DNA from: Conchiformibius sp. | GTDB taxonomy: Bacteria; Pseudomonadota; Gammaproteobacteria; Burkholderiales; Neisseriaceae | Direction of reading: 5' to 3' | Length of the DNA stretch: 9,826 nt | NCBI GenBank assembly: GCA_029984035.1 | Contig: JASBYJ010000017.1 | Coordinates: 1-9,826, forward strand | Translations under genes and position numbers: made by a program | Shown here: positions 1 to 6,291 of the stretch, in pieces | Position numbering within the stretch: the first letter of the stretch is position 1 | How the letters are laid out: every line of letters starts with the position of its first letter | The notes under the pieces: generated by a model | Seen by the model: only the letters and a program-made list of their open reading frames with translations | What the model was told of the DNA's origin: nothing | Database searches by the model: none

Positions 1-675
1 TTTTCATATTATTTCAGCAATAATAAAATAGATATCGCATCAGCTTGAAAGGTGGAATTTTATGCTGATAAAAAAGGGAAAAATCGGTTAATGAATCATT
101 ATTTAACTTAAAATGAACTGTGTTTGATAGGTGGATTACATGAGATTACATTTCTTGGCTTGATAAAGTACATGGCATTTAATCCAAATTGATATTTGTA
201 TTTTATTAATCAATCTATTATATCTTTGAATGAGAATGATTGGTTCCAGATGAATCTATGACCGTTACTGCTCATTAAGCTGACGGCTGCCTCGTGCCGT
301 TCGGTCATGTCCATGAAATTTTATGTTTAGATAGTGCTATTGAATTTTCAAATTCATACTTGAAAACGGCAATTCGATTGTATCCCCTTTGTAAAGGATG
401 TCGAATGATATGTGAATATAAAAACAATAATCGAAGGCTCTGTTTTCAAATAAGCTTGATGCTACAATGTAATTTGATAAAAAAATAAATATTCTTCAAT
501 ATCTTGTTGAAATTCCTATTAAAGGAAAATGTTTTTACACAATCTGTTTGTAGTCATATCAATCAAATCTTACAACAGGGCCTAATCGAAATATGGTCAT
601 GCAATATGCCATTTGAAAATTGCGCGTTGGCTTTTCAGGCAGCCTGCAGTTGGTTGTGATGAATTGTGCAGAGTG
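1..675. other. AT-rich region without a confident gene
   Basis: This stretch is much richer in A+T than the genes to its right. The first 48 bases form an open frame ending in TGA, which could be the 3' tip of a gene outside the window, but 15 codons cannot be identified. A plus-strand frame opens at 279, is stopped by TAA at 486-488, and continues in the same frame to a TGA at 657-659; together that is about 125 codons with one internal stop. It could be a decayed gene or chance in AT-rich DNA, and I recognise no family in it. A GAATGAGAATGATT stretch near 228-241 resembles part of a Fur box but precedes no gene. Confidence 0.4.
634..645 (-). repeat. DNA uptake sequence (AGGCTGCCTGAA)
   Basis: Exact 12/12 match to the AG-simDUS dialect on the minus strand, 30 bases past the fpr stop codon. 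DUS are the short words recognised by the competence pilus of Neisseriaceae during natural transformation. Confidence 0.8.
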
Positions 676-1443
676 TTAAAACCCGTTTTCCATCATGATA
701 TGACCCGGAATGCGGTTGCGGTGCATGGAGAATCCCTGATGCAATAATGCTTGGAAGGTGTCCTGCACCATTTGCGGATTACCGCAAATCATAAAACGGC
801 TGCGCTCTGCGGTGAAATCCAAACCGAACGCGCATCTCAGGCTGCCGTTTTCCAAGCTTTCAGGCAGCCTGAAATGTAATGTGTCCGCATCGTTTTCACG
901 GGTGGTAACCGGCACAAAGCGGAGTTTGCCGTAATCGCCGCCTACCAGGGGATGTTCGGACAAAGCTGCAATATAGTCGTTGAAAATCAAATCGCTGCGG
1001 TAGGAAACGCTGTGCGCCAATGCCAAATGCTCAAACCGCTGCCAAATTTCAGGCTGCTGCAATATCGATAAGAATGGGGCAATCCCCGAACCTGTACTCA
1101 ACATAATCAAATCGTTGCCGTCGGGAAAGCGTTCGGGCAGGAAAAAGCCCTGTGCGGTTTTGTCGAGTAAGATGGTGTCGCCTGCTTTCATATTTGCCAG
1201 GCGTGCGGACATGTCGCCATCGTCAATCAGGATAACGAAATATTCGAGTGTGTCGGCATATTCGGCGGAAATCACCGAGTAGGCGCGCCAAATAAAGCCG
1301 TTGCCGTCTCGAAAGCCCAAACGGGAAAATTGTCCGGCGGAAAAGCGGTAACTTTCGGGACGGCTGACGGCAAAGGTGAGATGTTTGGCACTGTGCCGTT
1401 TGAGCCAAAGTATCGTTTCTTCTGTGTATTTGTCTTGATTCAT
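676..1443 (-). CDS. fpr: ferredoxin/flavodoxin--NADP(+) reductase
   Basis: A 255-residue FAD enzyme that moves electrons between NADPH and ferredoxin or flavodoxin in the cytosol, supplying reductant for iron-sulphur and oxidative-stress functions. The FAD-binding motif RAYS is at residues 53-56, within the N-terminal beta-barrel (about 1-100). The NADP-binding half follows, with a GTGxxP-like loop at STGSGIAPF (116-124) and CGNPQM at 220-225, the usual C-terminal nucleotide-binding signature. The length matches bacterial Fpr (about 250-260). A GGA-rich ribosome binding site lies a few bases before the ATG at 1443. It is the second gene after argB on the same strand, with a 114-nt gap holding an inverted DUS pair, so co-transcription is possible but not shown. 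Family identification is firm; the physiological partner is inferred. Confidence 0.92.
   Translation of the reverse strand: MNQDKYTEETILWLKRHSAKHLTFAVSRPESYRFSAGQFSRLGFRDGNGFIWRAYSVISAEYADTLEYFVILIDDGDMSARLANMKAGDTILLDKTAQGFFLPERFPDGNDLIMLSTGSGIAPFLSILQQPEIWQRFEHLALAHSVSYRSDLIFNDYIAALSEHPLVGGDYGKLRFVPVTTRENDADTLHFRLPESLENGSLRCAFGLDFTAERSRFMICGNPQMVQDTFQALLHQGFSMHRNRIPGHIMMENGF
859..870 (-). repeat. DNA uptake sequence inside fpr
   Basis: Exact AGGCTGCCTGAA on the minus strand. The surrounding 15 bases are palindromic apart from the centre, so the plus strand reads AGGCAGCCTGAA, the Kingella-type dialect. It lies in the coding sequence of fpr. Confidence 0.75.
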
Positions 1444-1456
1444 GGGATGTTCCGTT

Positions 1457-1539
1457 TTTCAGGCTGCCTGATGGCCGGTGTCGAACTCGGATGCGTGCGG
1501 CTTTTTGACAATTTGCTCTTGCCATCGGGCTGCCTGAAA
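1457..1539. repeat. Inverted DUS-like pair between argB and fpr
   Basis: The left arm 1457-1475 (TTTCAGGCTGCCTGATGGC) pairs with the right arm 1521-1539 at 17 of 19 positions, with a 45-nt loop. Each arm contains a DUS with one mismatch on the plus strand. Paired DUS often act as transcription terminators in Neisseria, but this loop is long, so a terminator role is uncertain. Alternatively the two arms are simply adjacent uptake words. Confidence 0.55.
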
Positions 1540-1557
1540 GTGTGTGTGATGTGGACG

Positions 1558-2460
1558 CTATTTACTATGCTTGTTTGGTCGGCCCAATATCATGGTACCG
1601 ATGCCTTCATCGGTGAAAATTTCCAGCAATAATACGTTCGGCACTCTGCCGTCAATGATATGTACGGCCTTGACGCCGTTGGCGGCGGCTTGTACTGCCG
1701 AAGCGATTTTGGGCAGCATTCCGCCGTAAAGCGTACCGTCCGCGATGAGGCTGTCGATGTCTTGCGGTGTGAGATTGGTAAGCAGATTGCCTTGTTTGTC
1801 CATCACGCCGCTGATATTGGTCATCATCACCAATTTCTCGGCGTTGAGTTCTTGCGCCAAGCGTCCTGCTACGCAATCGGCGTTGATATTGAACGCTTTT
1901 CCGTCTTTTCCTACGCCTATCGGCGCAATAACGGGAATATAGCCTGCCTGAACCATTTGCTGTACCAAAGTGCAGTCCATGCTTTCGATTTCGCCCACTT
2001 GCCCGATGTCTATATTTTCGGCGGATTCGGTATGGACTGTGAGTTTGCGCGCACGGATGAAATGGTTGTCGCGTCCGCTGATGCCGATGGCTTTGCCGCC
2101 GTGCAGGTTGAGCAGCGACACGATTTCTTTATTGACATGTCCGCCCAAAACCATTTCGACAATATCCATGGTTTCGCTGTCGGTTACCCGCATTCCTTGC
2201 ACAAACTCGCCGACTTTGCCGATTTTTTCCAGCATGCCGTTGATTTGCGGCCCGCCGCCGTGCACGATGACGGGATGGATGCCGACCAGTTTCAACAGCA
2301 CCACGTCTTTGGCGAAACCTTCTTTTAAGTATGCTTCCGTCATCGCATTGCCGCCGTATTTAATGACCAGAGTACAACCGGCGAAACGGCGGATATACGG
2401 CAAAGCTTCCGACAAAACCGCAGCTTTATAGGCTGCCTGAACAGAATGGGTTTGAGACAT
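1558..2460 (-). CDS. argB: N-acetylglutamate kinase
   Basis: A 300-residue amino-acid kinase that phosphorylates N-acetyl-L-glutamate with ATP, the second step of arginine biosynthesis, in the cytosol. Visible motifs are KYGGNAM (34-40, phosphate binding), VHGGGPQIN (66-74), GMRVTD (89-94), NINAD (191-195, substrate and Mg contacts) and GGMLPK (246-251). The sequence starts with an extra helix of about 20 residues before the kinase fold. In this family such an N-terminal helix goes with arginine-inhibited hexameric enzymes, so feedback inhibition by arginine is likely (inference). Start: ATG at 2460 with AAGGTG five bases upstream. It diverges from truB across a 124-nt region containing a TATAAT box for each direction. 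A DUS is embedded near its 5' end. Confidence 0.96.
   Translation of the reverse strand: MSQTHSVQAAYKAAVLSEALPYIRRFAGCTLVIKYGGNAMTEAYLKEGFAKDVVLLKLVGIHPVIVHGGGPQINGMLEKIGKVGEFVQGMRVTDSETMDIVEMVLGGHVNKEIVSLLNLHGGKAIGISGRDNHFIRARKLTVHTESAENIDIGQVGEIESMDCTLVQQMVQAGYIPVIAPIGVGKDGKAFNINADCVAGRLAQELNAEKLVMMTNISGVMDKQGNLLTNLTPQDIDSLIADGTLYGGMLPKIASAVQAAANGVKAVHIIDGRVPNVLLLEIFTDEGIGTMILGRPNKHSK
2430..2441 (+). repeat. DNA uptake sequence inside argB
   Basis: Exact AGGCTGCCTGAA on the plus strand, within the first codons of argB; on the coding strand it encodes part of the segment SVQAAY. Confidence 0.75.
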
Positions 2461-2496
2461 TTCTACACCTTGTATGCATAATCGGCCGAACGCCTG

Positions 2497-2502
2497 ATTA
2501 TA
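2497..2502 (-). promoter_or_regulatory. Putative -10 box of argB
   Basis: TATAAT on the minus strand, 36 bases before the argB start codon. The best hexamer 17 bases upstream (CTTTCA) is a poor -35, so only the -10 is supported. The upstream DUS falls in the spacer. Confidence 0.45.
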
Positions 2503-2510
2503 ACGTGTTT

Positions 2511-2582
2511 AAGGCTGCCTGAAAGCGGTAACGCCTTAATGTAAATTCGCTATAATCCGCATTTTCCCATTCAGGCAGCCTT
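2511..2582. repeat. Inverted pair of exact DUS in argB-truB intergenic region
   Basis: The arm AAGGCTGCCTGAA (2511-2523) is perfectly complementary to TTCAGGCAGCCTT (2570-2582), giving a 13-bp stem around a 46-nt loop. Exact DUS are at 2512-2523 (plus) and 2570-2581 (minus). The pair brackets the truB -10 box and ends two bases before the truB ATG, so a terminator role is unlikely here; in the truB transcript the right arm would lie in the leader just ahead of the start codon. Confidence 0.7.
2551..2556 (+). promoter_or_regulatory. Putative -10 box of truB
   Basis: A perfect TATAAT 28 bases before the truB ATG. No convincing -35 is seen at 16-18 bases upstream. Initiation about seven bases downstream would leave a leader of only about 20 nt, made mostly of a DUS and lacking a clear Shine-Dalgarno sequence. 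Confidence 0.5.
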
Positions 2583-2584
2583 TC

Positions 2585-3511
2585 ATGCAGCACAACAAAC
2601 CGCCCAAGCGCCGTATCCATGGCGTTTTGCTGTTAGACAAACACACAGGCATCAGCAGCAACGGCGCCCTTCAGCAAGCCAAACGTCTCTACCGCGCCGA
2701 AAAAGCAGGGCACACGGGCGTGTTAGACCCATTGGCAAACGGCCTGTTGCCCGTTTGTTTCGGCGAAGCAGCCAAGTTTGCCCAATATCTGCTTGATGCC
2801 GACAAAGCCTATACGGCAACGCTCAAACTGGGCGAGGCCACTACCACAGGCGATGCGGAAGGAGAAATCATCGCACGCGGCAATGCGGATATCAGCCTGT
2901 CGGCTTTTCAGGCAGCCTGCTCCGCTTTCACAGGCAAAATCCGCCAAGTTCCCCCCATGTTTTCCGCGCTGAAACACGCAGGCAAGCCGCTATACGAATA
3001 CGCACGGCAAGGCATTACTCTGGAACGAAAAGCCCGAGATATTGAAATTTACCGTATCCGCATTGCACACTTTCAGCCGCCTGTCGCCGTTATCGAAGTA
3101 GAGTGCAGCAAAGGCACCTATATCCGTACGCTGGCAGAAGATATCGCCAAACACCTGAACACCGTCGCCCATCTTACCGCTCTGCGCCGCACCCGTACCG
3201 CAGGCTTCAGCGTGGATAACGGCTACACTCCTGCCCGTTTGAACGAACTGAGCGAAACCGAACGCGATGCCCTGTTATTGCCGTGCGATGCATTGGTACA
3301 ACATTTCCCGCAAACGGTTTTAAGCGAATCGGATATCCGAAAATTGCAATTCGGACAAAACGTTACCATCATTTCAGGCAGCCTGCCCGAACACGAACCC
3401 ATACGCATTTACGCGGCGGACGGTGTATTTATCGGCTTGGCGCAATACCTGCACCGACAGCACATATTGAAAGCCGTGCGCCTGATGAGTAGCCGTCCCG
3501 CGGCAAACTGA
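2585..3511 (+). CDS. truB: tRNA pseudouridine(55) synthase TruB
   Basis: A 308-residue RNA-modifying enzyme that converts U55 of the tRNA T-loop to pseudouridine. The catalytic block AGHTGVLDPLANG is at residues 41-53, with the nucleophile Asp48, the same number as in E. coli TruB. Other family blocks are YTATLKLG (76-83), PPMFSALK (123-130) and KGTYIRTLAEDI (176-187). A PUA-like RNA-binding domain fills about 245-300. The length is normal. The start at 2585 is chosen because the conserved fold begins at once (GVLLLDK at 13-19) and no in-frame upstream start is better, although no Shine-Dalgarno sequence is visible. Two DUS lie inside the gene, encoding FQAA and SGSL. A hairpin at 3651-3676 lies downstream. 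In many bacteria truB follows rbfA; here it stands alone. Confidence 0.96.
   Translation: MQHNKPPKRRIHGVLLLDKHTGISSNGALQQAKRLYRAEKAGHTGVLDPLANGLLPVCFGEAAKFAQYLLDADKAYTATLKLGEATTTGDAEGEIIARGNADISLSAFQAACSAFTGKIRQVPPMFSALKHAGKPLYEYARQGITLERKARDIEIYRIRIAHFQPPVAVIEVECSKGTYIRTLAEDIAKHLNTVAHLTALRRTRTAGFSVDNGYTPARLNELSETERDALLLPCDALVQHFPQTVLSESDIRKLQFGQNVTIISGSLPEHEPIRIYAADGVFIGLAQYLHRQHILKAVRLMSSRPAAN
2907..2918 (-). repeat. DNA uptake sequence inside truB
   Basis: Exact AGGCTGCCTGAA on the minus strand, encoding FQAA of TruB (about residues 108-111). Confidence 0.75.
3373..3384 (-). repeat. DNA uptake sequence inside truB 3' end
   Basis: Exact AGGCTGCCTGAA on the minus strand, in the codons for SGSL (264-267) of the C-terminal domain of TruB. 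Confidence 0.75.
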
Positions 3512-3650
3512 TTGGTTTTCAGGCAGGCTGTATCTGTCGGACGGTTTAAAACAGCCATATACTGAATGTTCATGATATGCCGTCAAACGGCTTCCCTATC
3601 CATTTTGCTTGTCCTTGTTTTTTTATCTTAATCCCGCTATTTCACAGACA

Positions 3651-3676
3651 AAACCCGTTTCCGCAGAAACGGGTTT
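3651..3676 (-). terminator. Hairpin terminator after the pirin gene
   Basis: A perfect 11-bp stem (AAACCCGTTTC / GAAACGGGTTT) around a CGCA loop lies four bases past the stop codon of the minus-strand pirin gene. On that strand it is followed by a short T run (GGGTTTTG). It could also stop truB transcription arriving from the left, so it may act in both directions between these convergent genes. Confidence 0.75.
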
Positions 3677-3680
3677 GAAT

Positions 3681-4553
3681 TTACGCCGCCCCGATATGAC
3701 CGAAACGCCCTGCACGAAAATCCCGTATGGTTTCACTGATTTCCACCTGCGTATTCATAACAAACGGCCCGTATGCCGCTATCGGCTCGTTAATGGGTAC
3801 GCCTGACAACAACAAAATTTTAGCCTCTTCATCCGAAGCATTCAGGCGGAAGGTATCGCCGTTATTGTCAAAGCGCACCAATTCACCGGCTTGCGCCTGT
3901 TCGTTGCCGTTAATCGATACCGTGCCGCGCAACACAACCAATAACAGATTGTGCGTTTGCGGAATGCGTAAAAATGCATCGCCGCCCGAATGTAAAGTAA
4001 TGTCCCACACATTCATCTCGGTAAACGTATCAGCCGCCCCCCTAATGCTTTCGTACTCTCCCGCAACAACTCTCACGCTGCCTGCGGCATTAGGCAGATT
4101 AAGCACGGGAATGTTTTCTTTGGGCAAATGCTGATAACGCGGCGGCGCGGATTTATATTTGGCAGGCAGATTCACCCACAACTGCACCATCTCGAACATG
4201 CCTCCTTTGGCAGCGAATGCCTGAGAATGAAACTCTTGATGAATAATACCGCTGCCTGCCGTCATCCACTGTACATCGCCTTCGCGAATCACACCGCCGC
4301 CACCGGCAGAATCACGATGCGCCACTTCGCCTTGATAAGCCAACGTGACAGTTTCGAAACCCTTGTGCGGATGCGCCCCAACCCCCCGTTCAATACCGTC
4401 GGCGGGAAAATGCTTGGGCGAAGCATAGTCCAACATCAAAAACGGATCACTGCCACGGTCTTCGCCCATATGTGAAAACAAAGGTTGTACCAAAAAACCG
4501 TTGCCCACCCAGTGTTGGCTGTCGGCACGGTAAATATGCAATACTGAACGCAT
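3681..4553 (-). CDS. Pirin family protein
   Basis: A 290-residue bicupin of the pirin family, iron-binding cytosolic proteins. Some members act as quercetin dioxygenases and others bind enzymes or regulators. The N-terminal cupin carries the metal ligands in HPHKGFETVTL (61-71; H61, H63) and IIHQEF (103-108; H105, E107). The glycine-rich SAGGGG (82-87) and the second cupin (about 185-285) follow family order. The frame is open to 4727, but the start at 4553 is preferred: AAGGA lies about seven bases upstream, the family fold begins here, and a longer protein would run through the promoter region. It diverges from the HxlR-type regulator with 97 nt between start codons, a common arrangement for a regulator and its target. 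The substrate is unknown. Confidence 0.88.
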   Translation of the reverse strand: MRSVLHIYRADSQHWVGNGFLVQPLFSHMGEDRGSDPFLMLDYASPKHFPADGIERGVGAHPHKGFETVTLAYQGEVAHRDSAGGGGVIREGDVQWMTAGSGIIHQEFHSQAFAAKGGMFEMVQLWVNLPAKYKSAPPRYQHLPKENIPVLNLPNAAGSVRVVAGEYESIRGAADTFTEMNVWDITLHSGGDAFLRIPQTHNLLLVVLRGTVSINGNEQAQAGELVRFDNNGDTFRLNASDEEAKILLLSGVPINEPIAAYGPFVMNTQVEISETIRDFRAGRFGHIGAA

Positions 4554-4586
4554 GATTTTTCCTTGTTTCTGTTTATTAATGAGGTC

Positions 4587-4614
4587 ATTATATGGTATAC
4601 AATGTTTTTCACAA
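4587..4614 (-). promoter_or_regulatory. Promoter of the pirin gene
   Basis: The minus strand shows TTGTGA (4609-4614), a 16-base spacer and a perfect TATAAT (4587-4592), 33 bases before the pirin ATG. Confidence 0.65.
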
Positions 4615-4634
4615 GTACGTACATTTTTGATACT
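4595..4634 (+). promoter_or_regulatory. Promoter of the HxlR-type gene and possible operator
   Basis: A weak promoter for the regulator can be read as TTTTCA (4606-4611), 17 bases, GATACT (4629-4634). Its -35 overlaps the pirin -35. Two palindromes, GTATAC (4595-4600) and GTACGTAC (4615-4622), start exactly 20 bases apart, about two helical turns, so a dimeric winged-helix regulator bound here could cover both promoters. The operator role is inference. Confidence 0.4.
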
Positions 4635-4650
4635 GTTAAAAGGCATACCT

Positions 4651-5010
4651 ATGGCACAAACGGATAACCCGTCTTTCCTTTCCGCCAATTGTGCCGTCAA
4701 TATCACCTTATCCGTGATAGGCGGCAAATGGAAACCGTTAATTCTCTATTATTTAAACGGAGAAACACGGCGTTTCAACGAATTGCACCGTCTTATTCCC
4801 GCCGTTACCCAACGTATGCTCACCTTGCAATTGCGCGAACTGGAGGCAGACGGCATAGTATTGCGGACAGTCTATCCGCAAATACCTCCGAAAGTCGAAT
4901 ACACCTTGACAGAATTTGGGCAAACCCTGATGCCTGTCGTAGCGGCCATGCACGAGTGGGGCAGTGCATACGCCGAAATATGTCCCAAACATCAAAAACA
5001 GGCTGCCTGA
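4651..5010 (+). CDS. HxlR family winged-helix transcriptional regulator
   Basis: A 119-residue DNA-binding protein. The family core is plain: an N-terminal cysteine (Cys14) before the signature GGKWKPLILYYL (24-35), a recognition-helix region AVTQRMLTLQLRELEADGIV (51-70), and the wing VYPQIPPKVEYTLTEFG (74-90). In relatives such as YodB, HypR and QorR the equivalent N-terminal cysteine senses electrophiles or oxidants, so a redox sensor is plausible here (inference). The start at 4651 is preferred over upstream codons because AAAAGG sits seven bases before it and homology starts at once. It diverges from the pirin gene, the likely target. The gene ends inside an exact DUS, and its last bases overlap the 3' end of the convergent phosphoribosyltransferase gene. 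Confidence 0.9.
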   Translation: MAQTDNPSFLSANCAVNITLSVIGGKWKPLILYYLNGETRRFNELHRLIPAVTQRMLTLQLRELEADGIVLRTVYPQIPPKVEYTLTEFGQTLMPVVAAMHEWGSAYAEICPKHQKQAA

Positions 5011-6242
5011 ACTCTAGTTCGGCTTTCTTTCTCGGAACTTTTTCCTGTAGGCCATTGCTCGGATTGCCGCAGTGCCTGATTCAGGTCGTTGGTGTACAGA
5101 TAATCGACAATGTCGTCTTTCTCATGGAAAGAAACCGTAAAATCATGGGCGTCTTCGTAAACGGATTGGCCGCCGTGATTTTTAAATTTGCCGATAACTT
5201 CGACATGTAAATCCAAATCGGCCGTGTATTTGTCTGCCTGAAATACACCCGTATCCGCATGATAGCTTTCGACATAGGTGGTAAAACCCTTTTGTTCGGC
5301 CATCTCATTGAAAGCCGCCAGCCTGCTTGCGGTTAAGGGTTGGCGCATCTCCCAATCATCTGCGTTGCGGCGTACTTCTTCATTATTTGCCGCCCATCGT
5401 GCATAGGGATTGTCATGGGAATAGGCGGGTTGTCTCTCTTCGCTCATGGTCTGCTCCGGTGATGACAAAACAGCCGCATCTTTTGCTGATGCGGCTGTTT
5501 GCCAAGGTTGGTTTACCGTTGTGTCTTGCACAAGGGCATTATCCTTTACTGCTTTTTTTCCATCTCTCGCAATTTCTCCCTTTCCCTCAACTGAGTCTGA
5601 GTGTACGCTCTCAATTTGGGCGGGTTGCGTTTCAGTTCCTCTTTCGCCCATGCTTCTGCCAACTGAAAGTCCCGCTTCATCAATTCGATTTCGGAGTCCG
5701 CCAATAGTCGGGGATGTGCGAACTGCTCCCGCCTCGCTTCGAGTAAGGCGGCGTATTCCATATCCGTAAGTCTTTTGAAAAAAATCATTTGCTGCATCTC
5801 CGTGTTTTCTTTGAATGTCGTTTAATTGCTTTTCGGTGGGTATCAATTCCAAACCCGTTGCCCGCGCGCTCATTACGGCCGCACCTATAACTTTGCCGTC
5901 GCGGTTTTCGATATAGCCTTTCAAACCGGCAATCGTACCGCCCATCGTGGAATTATCATCTAATAACAAATAATCACGACCGGCTTTCACTTCTCCGCCA
6001 AACACAGCGGGGAAAGCCAAGCGGTAGCTGCTGTCCGAACCGGTATGGCCGGCATAGGAAATCTGATATAAATCCATATCAAGTTCCCAACCTGTCAGAT
6101 GAGAAAGCACCTGCGCCATCATTATAGGTATTTTGTTCGTACCCTTAGTTTCCTCTGCGCGGATACCGACAAGAATCGGTTCGCGTCCGTTAGCCATTTT
6201 CCGAATATCGACAATGGTTTGTTCACTTAACAACGATTGCAC
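4992..6242 (-). CDS. Phosphoribosyltransferase-domain protein, C-terminal part of a split polyvalent-type protein
   Basis: This 416-codon frame opens with a phosphoribosyltransferase fold (about residues 1-190) of the type found in large multi-domain proteins of phages and conjugative elements. The PRPP loop is LLLDDNSTMGGT (92-103), preceded by VGIRAEETKGTNKIP (25-39); the domain closes with YGYGIRRLTRSEA (159-171). A charged linker with poor codon choice (about 195-265) follows, then a second region of unknown function (270-395). The only in-frame start is GTG at 6242, yet the frame is open back to 6302 and the extra codons (DGYREAKTGNPQAAL) look like genuine family sequence. The true N-terminus therefore lies in the preceding frame and the gene is probably frameshifted at the A7 tract. 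The C-terminus (VQAACF) is encoded by a DUS overlapping the HxlR-type gene and is probably truncated by recombination. Confidence 0.65.
   Translation of the reverse strand: MQSLLSEQTIVDIRKMANGREPILVGIRAEETKGTNKIPIMMAQVLSHLTGWELDMDLYQISYAGHTGSDSSYRLAFPAVFGGEVKAGRDYLLLDDNSTMGGTIAGLKGYIENRDGKVIGAAVMSARATGLELIPTEKQLNDIQRKHGDAANDFFQKTYGYGIRRLTRSEAGAVRTSPTIGGLRNRIDEAGLSVGRSMGERGTETQPAQIESVHSDSVEGKGEIARDGKKAVKDNALVQDTTVNQPWQTAASAKDAAVLSSPEQTMSEERQPAYSHDNPYARWAANNEEVRRNADDWEMRQPLTASRLAAFNEMAEQKGFTTYVESYHADTGVFQADKYTADLDLHVEVIGKFKNHGGQSVYEDAHDFTVSFHEKDDIVDYLYTNDLNQALRQSEQWPTGKSSEKESRTRVQAACF
5000..5011 (+). repeat. DNA uptake sequence at the core/mobile junction
   Basis: Exact AGGCTGCCTGAA spanning the stop codon of the HxlR-type gene. 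It is the last exact copy in the window and also encodes the final residues (VQAAC) of the convergent minus-strand gene. Confidence 0.8.
5468..5500. repeat. Perfect 13-bp inverted repeat in the PRTase gene linker
   Basis: AAACAGCCGCATC and GATGCGGCTGTTT flank the 7-base loop TTTTGCT. On the minus strand the hairpin is followed by TTTT, so it resembles an intrinsic terminator, although it sits within an open frame and encodes an Ala-rich linker. Confidence 0.6.
5546..5797 (-). CDS. Nested 83-codon ORF in an alternative frame (hypothetical)
   Basis: This minus-strand ORF lies wholly inside the phosphoribosyltransferase gene in another frame. Its product is charged and probably helical, with segments such as EYAALLEARREQF and a C-terminal EREKLREMEKKQ that could form a coiled coil. 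Its codons look more typical of this genome than those of the host frame over the same bases, which is rich in GGA, CGA and AGA. GGAG directly precedes the ATG at 5797 and stands nine bases before a second ATG at 5788, so 5788 may be the real start. The host frame still shows family motifs (RLTRSEA) at the start of the overlap, so both frames may be used, or the host gene may have changed frame. I recognise no family. Confidence 0.4.
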   Translation of the reverse strand: MQQMIFFKRLTDMEYAALLEARREQFAHPRLLADSEIELMKRDFQLAEAWAKEELKRNPPKLRAYTQTQLREREKLREMEKKQ

Positions 6243-6291
6243 TAGATACAGTGCAGCCTGCGGATTACCTGTCTTGGCTTCACGGTAACCG

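Noticed and set aside
228..241. Fur-box-like GAATGAGAATGATT
   Set aside because: Partial match only and no gene start follows; AT-rich context makes chance likely.
460..468. TGCTACAAT, identical to the 3' end of the CRISPR repeat
   Set aside because: Only nine bases match, nothing resembling the rest of the repeat precedes it, and such a match can occur by chance in AT-rich DNA.
1660..2328. 222-codon plus-strand ORF opposite argB
   Set aside because: It is the antisense shadow of a firmly identified argB; its length reflects codon bias of the real gene.
5446..5769. 107-codon plus-strand ORF
   Set aside because: Composition rich in Ser/Pro/Phe typical of an antisense frame; no start signal or family match.
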